From positions 434,001-498,000 of the forward strand of contig RCTD01000016.1 in the NCBI GenBank assembly GCA_014898415.1: 64,000 bases of DNA, in the 5' to 3' direction. The DNA is from Stromatinia cepivora (taxonomy: Eukaryota > Ascomycota > Leotiomycetes > Helotiales > Sclerotiniaceae). Position 1 is the first letter of the stretch; each line of letters starts with the position of its first letter. The translations under genes and the position numbers were made by a program. Positions 25,964 to 36,571 of this stretch are shown piece after piece. A model generated the notes under the pieces. It saw nothing but the letters and a program-made list of their open reading frames with translations. It had not been told where the DNA came from and did not search any database.

Positions 25964-27109
25964 ATGGCGCTAGTCGATTATACCTCGTCTGATGAAGAAG
26001 ATGTCGTAGGCGATCAAGATCAACATAATGAAAAGGATGAAAAGGATGAAAAGGATGAAAAGGATGAAAAGAATGTCACCACCAAAACTTCAAATTCGAA
26101 TAATTTGAAGCGAAAACGAAGCATTTCCTCTTCATCAGAATTACCTCCATTACCCTCCAAATTTCATGATCTTTATGTGTCAACAGTAAGGAAGAGTACA
26201 AGGGATGATCCAAGCTTGCATGGAGGGAGAAAAAGAGTTGTTCCCCATATTGAGGGAAATTGGCCAACACATATTTATATTGAGTGTGAGTACCTATCAA
26301 TGCCTTAGATTGCCCTTTTTTTCAAGCTTTTTTGCTAATTCAATCGAGGGTATCCTTCGACTATAGAATTCCGTCTATTATCATCCTTGATTTCAAAAGT
26401 TGTTTCGCTCAAAAGATTCGAGATTCAAACATTTTTAACAAGTGATCTTGGGGTCCCTCTTCCATTACATATCAGTCTTTCACGAGCAATTGGATTCTCC
26501 AAAGATGTCAAAGACACTTTCTTGAGCTCATTCGAGCATACCATAAAATCCTCCGGAATTCGTCCGTAAGTCCATGTCCGAATTCAACTAGGAGCGACAC
26601 GTGATTAATCTTTCTTTAGATTTGAGATCGGGTTCTCCGGCTTAGCATGGGTTCCTAATTATGAAAAGACTCGATGGTTCTTAGTTCTCCGCCTCAATAT
26701 ACCGAGAAGCAATGGGTTGAACAAATTACTGCATGTGAGCAATAAAGTCGTGGAAGAATTCGGCCAGCCGCCACTGTACGCAAATTCTAGGGCGAGTGAA
26801 CACGGCACAAAAATTGCTCGTCCCTCCAAAGATGTCAAAAACTTCAAAGCCAAGACACAGCAAAAAAAGGAAATTTTCATTGATATGGTTGATTTGTCAG
26901 AGACATTTCACATTAGCATTGCTTGGACGCTATTGCCACCAGACCAAGAGCTTATTGAAGTTACCGAGCGATTAACGGCCAACGAATTGATGGGAGTGCA
27001 GCAGATTCAAATAAAGACCAAGGAGATCAAAGCCAAAATTGGTAATGTGGTGACTAACGTGCCTCTTCCTGAGGGTATCACAGAAAGTAGAAATCTGTTT
27101 GGCCTTTGA
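25964..27109 (+). CDS. usb1: U6 snRNA 3'-5' phosphodiesterase Usb1
   Basis: Trims and protects the 3' end of U6 snRNA, acting in the nucleus as a 2H phosphoesterase. Exons 25964-26285, 26349-26565 and 26620-27109 give 342 aa. The first junction restores THIYIEWYPS, the family's opening beta strand; choosing the nearer acceptor at 26367 would give an immediate stop, so 26348 is preferred. Both catalytic HxS tetrapeptides are present: LHISLS in exon 2 and FHISIAW in exon 3. The N-terminus is acidic with five EKD-type triplets and a KRKR basic cluster likely to serve as a nuclear signal. Confidence 0.93.
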
Positions 27110-27528
27110 GGGGTTGCTCTGCTTTTGAGGGGTACACGAGATATTAGATGATTTGGGAAAGCAGGATATCTGAAAAAAAATTATAGCCTAGCAAGTCTAG
27201 CCAATGCTTATATTAATGCGTTCAGTCATCGACACATACCATCTGCGTCCGGGCGAGCAACGATCCCATTTACATGACTTTCCATTGTTCCCGAGGGAAC
27301 CAAGCTTGTCCACAAACACTGTTCCTTCAGAATTGACAAGATGTTTCATTTCTTATGTTGATTTTTTGGTTACCCCGAACCGAATACATGCCGCATCCCC
27401 GCCCACAATCGATTCTTTCTCCAAGCCTGTGCTATGTCATTTGCGTTTGCGACTACTAGGCGAAGCGCAAAAGTGTCTGAAGATGGACCTATTGTATGCT
27501 TCAGCACAACCCTATACAATTTCATCAC
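27110..27528. other. Short intergenic region after usb1
   Basis: Holds the usb1 3' flank. The plus-strand ORF that crosses it overlaps the minus-strand pseudogene beyond and is not supported. Confidence 0.4.
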
Positions 27529-28600
27529 TTAGAGTAGAAGCATGCCTTCGTTCAAAGAGTCCCGCTCAATTCGCGTGCTACGCGATTTCCACATCACCCA
27601 CGCCAATACGAAACTCAGGACCCCCAGTACCGTTGCTATGACACCAAAAACTATCTAGATTACATCATCTTGGGACAGCGAGTCGATGGGAGGGGCGTCG
27701 TTTGAATTCATTGAAGTCAATGAATAGTTTCCCCCGTTAAGCTTATCGAGCCTGCACAACGTCAGAAGGTACTCTAGCTGAAAAATTGCATGGATTCTCC
27801 ACTGGACCTACCATTGGATGACACAGCAAGAATGTTTGTTTGTGGGAGCCTCGAATACTTCAAGTTGTTGCATATGTGATGTTTCTGGAATTGGTCTATT
27901 CAATTAAGACTTCATGAGACGAGAGTACTTCATCTTCTATATATGTCTTGCAAGAACCTTTACAATGTCTGCCGGGGACGAGGCCCGTTTGATGTGGCAG
28001 AAGAACTCTTGGAATTTCATTACTTCATACAAGACGATGAAACCAATCGCGAAGCTCCAATACCATTCTTCAACCAGTTCTTTTAAGGCTTGTGATACCT
28101 CGGACGTTTGCTTTTGTTGAAACGGAACCTTTTCAAGTGATTAAAATCTGTGGTTGAAAATCAAAACTTAAAATCCTACTGCTATTCTAGGAATCGTGGA
28201 ATAATATTTTGGGTGTATTAAGCGAAACCTAGCGCTTAAAATTACAAGCGGGAATATATGCATATGCGCTTCTTGTTAGGTAGAAACACTAGCACAAAAT
28301 ACGCCTTTCCATTCGTATTTTGGGTCTTACAGCAACCACCACTGTGTCTGATCAATACAACCAGTCGAGCCATAGCAAAAGAATGCGTCTGGAACGACAC
28401 CGTTTCACTGGCCAAGGAAAATTGTGACACACTTTATCATGGTTATGTGTTGTGTAAATGAGGGTTACTGTCGATGCGAGTGCTGAGTATTCTGGCATAT
28501 GACACGATGCTTGCAGCTTTTTCCACTCATAATACATTGGCCATTCTACCTGCATTCTTCTTTTATATGGGGGCGGCGCACTCCACTTTTCGAACCGTCC
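27529..28600 (-). pseudogene. Decayed multi-exon gene with C-terminal membrane segment
   Basis: A series of protein-like fragments runs on the minus strand. From upstream: MPEYSALASTVTLIYTTHN near 28500; FSLASETVSFQTHSFAMARL near 28400 in a shifted frame, to a stop near 28242; ALKELVEEWYWSFAIGFIV near 28060, ending HIKRASSPADIVKVLARHI at a TAG; then in the same frame, after two stops, RPIPETSHMQQLEVFEAPTN. A good GT-AG intron (27811-27752) follows and joins WLDKLNGGNYSLTSM in phase. A TAG at 27657-27655 then interrupts the frame just before a hydrophobic helix (VIATVLGVLSFVLAW) and a basic stop-transfer tail. At least four disruptions make a working gene unlikely. I do not recognise the family. 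Confidence 0.65.
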
Positions 28601-29145
28601 AATGAGCCATATACAACACTACAAGTCGGACACGATACCCTAGCATAATGTAGCTCTTTTCATGCTAATCTCTACGTATGTGTCTGTACACTAGAAATTC
28701 GGAATCAAACATTGGAGAAAGCAATCGAACCCTACATAATCTTGTTAACTGTCACTTACCGAAAATCAGGTCCATACCAAGGATCATTTTTGACAACTAT
28801 ATGGTACGGCGTTCTTGAGTCATCTTTCTTTTTATCAATGTTTGGTTCCCTAAAGTATTTGCCTCAATGTCGAACATCAACTATATCTCATCTGATACTT
28901 AAGCTTACGGCTTATCATTTTTCTCCGGCGATTAGTCATCGATCATGAACCCCACAAAAAGGCAGATGGCCGCTGATAATGACTTGTATATCCTATACTA
29001 CCAATCATTACTACATTACTAATACACATGTTCGCTATGCATCAATTGAATGTTCCATGTCTTCAAAATCTGTCTCCGAGCTCATAAAAATTTCCCTGCA
29101 GCATTTCCGCTTAATACCAGATTCCCTGATTCTTTGCATCCAACT
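28601..29145. other. Possible extension of decayed gene; otherwise no gene
   Basis: The minus strand shows a few short protein-like pieces (about 28620 and 28790-28870) with interspersed stops, possibly the eroded 5' end of the neighbouring pseudogene. Nothing intact. Confidence 0.3.
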
Positions 29146-30960
29146 TTAATCTGCCACATCTATTTTCTTCACTAAGCCCAAAATATATTCGTGGGTATTG
29201 TAGAATGGTTGAAAAACTACTCGCTCGAATGCCTCGGCAAGATTAGGGTCCATATTCCATTCCACTTCTTGGGGTTTTTGGGCCTCAGGGCCTGTGTGGC
29301 CTTCATCAAAATCAGGATTCACGTTCCCAACCTCTGCTTGGGAAATTTTCCCTTGAGGGTATTCAACCTGAGAAGCCTCGGGTTTCTCATCGACATTCGT
29401 ATCCGCAGCGGATCCCTCCTTCTGAAGACTTTCAGCCTCAAGACCGAGGCAGCCCTCATCAATATTAGACTGTAAATTAGCTTTCACGTGTTGGTATATT
29501 TTGTACAGAAGGTCGGCAATGATTCCTTCTTTGACTATCAACCAAGTAGCTACGATTTCATGTTCGCCCTCCAGCAGGGTAGTTACGATTTCAAGATCGC
29601 GTTTCAACCGGATGGTTTCGATGTTATTGTTGGGATTTAACGCAATGGCTATGATTTCATCTATACGTTTTGACTCGGCTGCTCTCGCCCGGTTAGCTTT
29701 TTTCCTGGCATTTTTCTCCCGGTCCTTTGCCTTCTTGCTTTTTTTTACTTTAATTTTGTTTCTCGCTTCGATTTCCTTCGCCCGAGTCTCCTTTGCCATG
29801 TTTTCCTCCGCTAGGGCTTTCGCCATCGCCATGGCTCGAATTCTCCGCATTCTTATTATGAAAAGAAGGAATACCATATCTTCCACTGATAACTGGTGGG
29901 GGACATTGGTATCTTTGAGCATTCTGGCTTTGCCAGCCAAGATACGTCTGAAGTCTTGAGACCGACGAAATTCATCTTCCACAGCCGTGCAGATAGTTAA
30001 CAATCCATAGTCATCTTCAAGTTCCAATTCGTCCCATATATTCGTGTACCAATCAAAAACGCGGTCCTGTTCTTTCCGGGCTGCGGGACTTATATCAGTG
30101 ATTAAATTAGTCAAGTTATGCGTGATACTTTCGTCGTGTTCGAGGGCCTCATCCAAACTTCTAAAAGAAAGACCTTTCACGTCATCAATCACAGAATTAA
30201 AATGCTTGCTACGCCAGCATTCTATGCATGGACTGAGGTACAGCCTAAGAGCCCGATCCCGTTTCTCTTCATTGAACTCCTTCCAGTTAAGACACTCCCA
30301 AGTATTGATTTGCTCGTCTGGAGCCTTTTCTTCGAATGTAAATACAACCACTCCATCCGCATTAAAAATAAGAAATTTGCTAGGTGTACAGGAGTATTCA
30401 TTGATTGATGAGGCCCCGTGGAGTCCTTGCATTGAACCTGAAGTCTGGGAAGGCCCTGACAGTAAAGCGCCAAGCTCCTGTGATGCATTTGAAGTTTGAA
30501 AAGGACCCGATGGAATAACAGGGCGTTCTTTCTCTGTATTTGGGGTTCCAGGCGGGGTTGGCATCTGGAATTCTCTCTCTCTCCCCATTGATGCTAATCG
30601 TCGCGCTAGGGTTGGGACTTGATGAATATGGCAGCGTCGTGATTGACTTAACTGATTGAAGGCACTGTAGATGTAGATTTGAAGTGCATTGTCTCCCGGG
30701 GCAGCAACTGGAATTGAAGACACGGGGCGGGCTGAAATTAGCTGATCTATTCGAATCCCAAATTCTTGCACTTTTCGTGCTATTCGCTGTCTTAGGTTTA
30801 GATCTTGTGAAATTTGATCATTTCTTTCGCTTTCATTGATTGCGAGGGTTGGATGTTGTGAGTTTTCAGAGGATGGTGTGGGGTCTATTTGAATAAGGCA
30901 GTTGATGAAGTTTTCGAAAACTTTTGTTCCTGGTTGTACTTTGAAGGTTGGATCGACCAT
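29146..30960 (-). CDS. Hypothetical 604-aa coiled-coil protein
   Basis: A single long exon starts with ATG at 30960 and ends at 29146. I do not recognise it. The N-terminal 150 residues are mixed, with a PTPPGTPNTEKE linker. The middle (about residues 190-380) looks globular and acidic. A highly charged Lys/Ala/Arg helix near residues 380-440 (KIKVKKSKKAKDREKNARKK) is a likely coiled coil or nucleic-acid-binding segment. The C-terminus has two imperfect repeats around EGCLGLEAESLQKEG and EGHTGPEAQKPQEVE. The uninterrupted 1.8-kb frame in otherwise intron-rich DNA supports a real, possibly lineage-specific gene. It sits beside decayed sequence on one side and an AT-rich block on the other. Confidence 0.7.
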   Translation of the reverse strand: MVDPTFKVQPGTKVFENFINCLIQIDPTPSSENSQHPTLAINESERNDQISQDLNLRQRIARKVQEFGIRIDQLISARPVSSIPVAAPGDNALQIYIYSAFNQLSQSRRCHIHQVPTLARRLASMGREREFQMPTPPGTPNTEKERPVIPSGPFQTSNASQELGALLSGPSQTSGSMQGLHGASSINEYSCTPSKFLIFNADGVVVFTFEEKAPDEQINTWECLNWKEFNEEKRDRALRLYLSPCIECWRSKHFNSVIDDVKGLSFRSLDEALEHDESITHNLTNLITDISPAARKEQDRVFDWYTNIWDELELEDDYGLLTICTAVEDEFRRSQDFRRILAGKARMLKDTNVPHQLSVEDMVFLLFIIRMRRIRAMAMAKALAEENMAKETRAKEIEARNKIKVKKSKKAKDREKNARKKANRARAAESKRIDEIIAIALNPNNNIETIRLKRDLEIVTTLLEGEHEIVATWLIVKEGIIADLLYKIYQHVKANLQSNIDEGCLGLEAESLQKEGSAADTNVDEKPEASQVEYPQGKISQAEVGNVNPDFDEGHTGPEAQKPQEVEWNMDPNLAEAFERVVFQPFYNTHEYILGLVKKIDVAD

Positions 30961-33125
30961 GTAGTGAATTCCTTTGATTTTAAGGACTAGAATTGGGTAG
31001 GTTGTAATTATTTTGATGAGATCTATGTCCTGACTCAGTGGTTCTGCTTCTGCTTCTGCTTCTGCTTCCGCTTCTGCTTCTAGCCATCTAGAGGAAGAGG
31101 GAGAGGGATGAACGGAAGGAAGCCTTTTCCAGTGCCTAAACGTGAACTATTCAAGAATTAATTTCGAGACATCTTAGAAACAGAGTCTTGTACGCTACCA
31201 TTACTGTTTCCACGTTGACTAATGTTTGATAGTAATATATCGATCGATCGGATGGATAGTGGAAAGAATATTTTCTGTCTGGTTTATTATATGTGTATAG
31301 TGAGCGCTGTTTGGTTTGGTACTTTCAAATGGTATCTTACGAATTTGGGGGGAGATTGTTAAATTTGAGGATCGGGATTAGGATGAGGATCAGGATGAGA
31401 GGGATGTTTTTTGTTTGCTTTGTTGGAAATGGAGAGGGAGAGAGGGAAAGTTAAGATAAGTAAGTTAGTGATTTGGGATATGAGACAGGGGCTTATAGGT
31501 GAACTCCCATCCATAGTGACTTCCCCTTGAGAACAGAATAGTAGATGGAACGGATGGATGCACTTTCCTGAAGTAACAAATGAGGTTCCTTCCTTCCTTC
31601 TTTCTTTCTTTTCGCTTCTATTATATTATTTATATCATTAAATGGATATTAGAATTGAGCTTTGAATACTGATTCAACGCCTATCTATGTGTGTTATGTA
31701 CTAGATGCGACACCAGCCGACTTTTAATAATTTTGAAATGTCAGTTTAGATTCTCCAATTCTAATTTGAAAAATTGAAGAATGGAGAGAGGGGATTATCT
31801 TACTTAATACTTGCTTGGAGTGTGTTGGGATAGGGAGGGAGGGGTTTGTATATACATTCCATTATACTCGAGTATCAATAAACAAAATAAAAGATAAGAG
31901 TTCTGGAATCTACTCACCACATACCATATACCATTCGAATTCGTGACAGAATCCCTGCAAAAACCATGTTTTCTCATACAAAATTAAATATCGAATAACA
32001 TTTTCAATATTAAATAAAAATATTTGAAATTTTGCAATATAATAATTAAATACAATTGAATTATAAAAAAATTTATATTTTATTTTTTGTAATTTTTGTT
32101 CAAAAGTTATACTAATTTAAAGTTCAAATTTTTCAAAATTTCGAATATATAACATTTTTCCTATATAAAATAAGCGGTTGTTTTTGGGAATTTTTTGGCT
32201 TTTTTAATTTCGAATATATATAATTTCAAAACAAAAATGTATAAAAATATTTTATTTAATATTTAATGAATTTCGAATAATTATTTTTTTTTACATAAAT
32301 ATACATTTTTAATAAATTATTTTAAGTTTTCATATAAATAACAGGGGTTTGAAAAGCTGAAAATTCGTCAATTTTGGTATGATTTCGTTTAGTGTGCGGT
32401 GAGTCCGGAAGAGATTATATAATACAAAGATCATATGATATATTGATTATATAATTAGGATTTTCGAATGATATTCAATTTATAACCAAATTACCAAATA
32501 TATAATCTCATGTACTATATACCTGTAGGTACTATAGCATCCAGAGCATTTTATAAAATAGTTACCCTACCCTATAGAGCTTCAATGGGGTGGTTTTTCG
32601 ACCGGGTTTACCCCGGGTATATCCCACCTTTTGTAAAAAAAAAAATATTTCGCCTCCTCCTACATACATATAATAAATCAATGACCCGGGGTTAAATTAT
32701 TTTTATATTCATGCCAGCTTTATTTATTCGAAATCATTCAAACCATGTTTCATTTCCTCATTTCTATCATCTCATCTTCCTATTCATATATTCTCCCATA
32801 CAAAATTCATCATCTAATAAATCTGCTGCTAAGGAGCAAATGAAATACTAGCATCATACAAATCATACAAAAATTACATCTTTCACAATCGAAACTTCAG
32901 AACGTTGTGCATAAATGTATAAATCAAAGCTTGCTTTTAATATGTATGTTACGCTATCGACTTCCTGTCAACAAATCAATGCTATGCAGACGCTGCGGAT
33001 ATCCCGAGTAGATGACATCCATCCTAAGGATATGTATAATGAGAGTACATACACATGGCATTACATGCCCTCCAATCCTTCTGCCACCCCTTCGTCTCAT
33101 TTCGCTTATGAATTTCACTAATGCT
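30961..33125. other. Gene-poor stretch with AT-rich block
   Basis: Includes a TTCTGC hexamer array (31042-31081), a CTTT-type microsatellite near 31585-31610, and a block at about 31970-32500 that is overwhelmingly A/T with long A and T runs. The block has no coding signal and no terminal repeats that I could match. The ORF at 32510-32695 is short and unsupported. Confidence 0.6.
31042..31081. repeat. TTCTGC hexamer microsatellite
   Basis: About six and a half copies with one C variant, located 80 bp upstream of the start codon of the 604-aa hypothetical gene, so it is probably in that gene's leader or promoter. Confidence 0.85.
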
Positions 33126-36100
33126 TCATTCGTGCTCATGTTCATCCTCCGTGCCCGTTGTCTCCGCCTCACTCCTCTCACTTCGCTCTACCTCCGAACT
33201 TTCTCTTCCCTTTTTACTCCTTTGAAAGCGTCCCCAAGTAGAGCTTTTTCTTTCTCTAGGAGCACCTTTTTGACCTTTCGCATCGCCTCCTTCTGGACCA
33301 CCAATTCTCGGACTACTGGTTGCACTCTCTCCACCAGTCACCAAAGAGTCTTGGCCATAGTCATCTAAACTCTCGTCTCTTTCATTATGATCAGAAGCAG
33401 CGATACTACTACCTCCTTTCTTTCGACCAAAGATTGAGTCCTTGCCCCCTAAGCTGAATTTACTCGAGCTTCCCTTGCGAAGGAGTTTGCTGAAAGATGA
33501 TTCTCCTTTACTGCTTCCCGCCACGTCGGACGTTGCATTACTCTTAATCCTATCTAAACTGTCGGTAGATTCGGTTACGCTGTTTTGTGTATGAATAGAT
33601 GGAGAGTCCCGCGACTTTCTTGATTCAGATGGAGAAGACGAGATGGGTTGAGTAAAGACAGGATCACTCGTTTGAGGAAGTTCAAATTTTGGCGCGTTAG
33701 GGTTGAGTTTGGGTAAGACGGAGTTGTGGGATGAAGGCGGCCTGGTACCAATGGCTCCCAAATTTGGTGGTGGACTTGAGTGAATGTCTTCCTCATAGAA
33801 GTATTCATCTGATTCACTCAACATCCCGGAGGTCAGTGCATTAGAAGAACCATGTTGGAAGCTAGGTCTTCGGGATGGATTCCTGGACCACGTTGGTGGG
33901 GCGGACATTGACCAATCTGTAACAAGTGGGCTATTTTTGTTCACAGTACCGTCAGCTCCTGGTCCCCAACCGAATGGCGCACTGTCCGTTGATGGGCGTG
34001 GCAGATCAGAAGAAGCAATGGAAGTTGGACGAGGGCTGCTAGGGTCACGAGCGGAGTGCAAAGGATTTGTGTCCTCATTCTTAAAGCCAAACATACTAAA
34101 ACCTAGTTGCTTCCGTCCATTTTGGCGAGCTGGGGCAGGTGCGTTACCTTCAGAAGTGTCACCCACTGTAGCACTTCGTTGAAACACGCCGCCCCAGCCG
34201 GATGAGAAGCTTATTCGACGCGATCTGTTGGAAGGAGTCTCCGGTTCATCAGTGGAACGTGGAAATGAATGACTTTGGCCAGACTTCAAACTGCCAAGAG
34301 GAAGTCCATCTTGAGGATTCTTATCGGATTTTCGGAGGGAGGTGAACATGCTGCCAAAGTTCCTATGAGAAGTTGATTGACCAGTTCTGGCTGGCGATCC
34401 AATTACTCCAAACTTCGACGAAGGTGATCCTAATGAGTTTCGATCATTATCAAGTGCATAATCGTGATGTGTAACACCATATTTTGCGAGATTTTGTGAT
34501 GATGCTTGAGGACTAGACATTAGACTAGCAGAACGACTAGATCGCGGGGATTGTGGATCGTTATGTCGATGCAGTGGACTAAATGGGTGGTACAACTCTG
34601 ATGTATATTCAGGAACTTCCTCATCAGGACTTGGAGGCTCATCATCGTTGAAAAGTGTTGATGGTAGTAGCGAGGTTGCTGTTGGACTCAGTGGAGCGCC
34701 AGCAGTGAGTGCTTGAATATCAACTTCACTCATGCCCCCTGTGTGACCCAAAAGTGGGACCATCGCAGTGTCATTACCCATGGCTAAGTCCATATATGGA
34801 GCAGGGGCATAAGCTGGGGTACTCATTAAGTTGAAGGTGCTGAATGTACTAGAACTTGGAAATTGTGGATCGACCATGGGATAGCCGGAAGTTAGAGATG
34901 ATACCGTATTTGTGCGACTCTTGCGGGTGCGTTGCCTTCGAGCCTTGGCTTTACCTTGTTGTGCATTAGGATCAAAGTCTACTCCTGATGAATTGGCGTG
35001 ATTCATGAGCTGGTTTTGGTTGTTTGGTAGTCGGGCATAAAGAGCGGTGAAATTGGCCTGTGCAGCTTGTAATTCGCTTTCCAATCGCTCCAGCCGTTGG
35101 CTGCAGTCTTGCGCATGAGCATGCTGGGCTCTGTTCTTTGCCTCCCACTGCGCATCGTTTCTTCTTTCTGAAGCCTCCCACTCACGGGCTTGATCATCAT
35201 CCAACCCGATTCCAAGGCCCTCCCTTTCCTCTTCCAATTTTTTGACCAATAGCCCCTTCTCCGCAACTTCCCGCGTGTATTCCGTTATCAAATCTTGAAC
35301 GTTGCGAATGTTTCGACGAAGCTCCTCGCATCGGGCCTCCGTAGACACGCGTATCTCCTCTGTCTCGCGACTCCAGGACTCCCGTTCGGCTTCCATCGAC
35401 TTGATCTCCTTCTTCCAGCGTGCTTGTTCATCATGCATCTTCTTCCTCTCTACCTGCTTCGTTTGTAGACTCTTTTGTAGTGCCGTTTTTCGCGATTGTG
35501 CTTGTCGATTCTTGACCTCCAGATTTTTCACCTCTTTCCTCAGTGCCTCACTCGCTTCCTCCTTGTCCTTGACAATTTCTGTCTTTTTGTCTTTATCTTC
35601 TGACAGAATAAGGATTTGGTTTCTTATCTCCTCGGATTCCTTAAGACCTTGTGCAATCACATCTTCAACCTCTTTCTGCACCGCATCTTGTTTCCGCTGC
35701 AATTCTTGTATCGTTTCGCGGCCATCGCGCAGAGATTGAGCAATCGAGGCGGACCAGTTCTCAGCGGTAGCGGTAGCTATTGATGGCGAGTGTTTTCTAC
35801 CCACGGTGTTTCTTCTCTGACTATGGTGCGAAACGCTCGATTCTCGCACGACGACCTGAACTGTGGCTGCAGGAGGATTCGTAATATCGGTAGGCCCCCC
35901 GTGGGCTCGAACCGTTGGCAAACTTTCCCCACTAGCAGCATCATGTTGATCATCATTTGAGAGGTCCGCTTCGTTCCTCATCGCTCCATGCCGTGGATGT
36001 CCATCTCGACCCAATGTTCTTAACCGTATAACTCGACTCCCAGCTTGAAAATTCTGCGAACCAACCGCAATAACCCTCACATTGTAAAAATTACCCGGCT

Positions 36101-36571
36101 TGAGTCCTTCAATGATAACCGTTTCTCCTTGGGTTGATTCGCCAACTATGTAATATCTTAGCGCAAGTACTACAGATCTTATGCATTGTAGAGATCTCAC
36201 CATCGACACCATTTACTTGGAGGATATACCGAACCACGCCTTTATTCGGTGGAGATGAAGACCAATGTAAAGTCAAGGAATCTGATTTGATACATGCGAG
36301 AGATACTTCTGGTGGATCGGGGACCTCGACGCCTAGAATGCTAATGAGTCGTGGCAGAGGGGTCCAAAGAACCTCGCTCGCCCTCCTTAGCAGCCTTGAA
36401 TAATAGGTTAGTAGGGCCTTATTTTCGTAGTTCCTTTAGATGGCGTGTGACAAACCAGAAAAGCGCCGCGCAGGTCACTATCGACTGAATTAAAAACATG
36501 TATTCGTGAAGTTCCCTGGCATGACTAAAAACCCAGTCAATCAAGCTGGTGTAGTAGTCGACAGCGTTCAT
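33126..36571 (-). CDS. Membrane-anchored FN3-domain and coiled-coil protein
   Basis: Exons 36571-36456, 36394-36201 and 36145-33126 join in phase to 1109 aa. The start MNAVDYYTSL is followed by one hydrophobic helix (MFLIQSIVTCAALFWLL, residues about 25-42) completed across the first intron. A fibronectin type III domain (about 60-140) runs from VPDPPEVSLACIKSDSLTLH, through WSSSPPNKGVVRYILQV, to FYNVRVIAVGSQNF. A long charged coiled coil (about 200-430) comes next, then a Ser/Pro-rich disordered tail of some 600 residues with a basic-acidic end. The layout suggests an organelle or plasma-membrane anchored cytoplasmic scaffold. Fungal proteins of this build exist, but I know of no established function. 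Confidence 0.88.

Noticed and set aside
26286..26367. Usb1 intron ending at the nearer TATAG acceptor (26367)
   Set aside because: It creates an immediate stop with the consensus donor; the acceptor at 26348 restores the family's EWYPS strand.
29191..30499. Plus-strand ORFs up to 152 codons opposite the 604-aa gene
   Set aside because: Antisense shadows with no start context or domain.
33012..35739. Several plus-strand ORFs of 80-145 codons
   Set aside because: They are antisense shadows of the 3-kb FN3/coiled-coil exon; their Ser/Leu/Phe bias is the expected reverse of charged codons.
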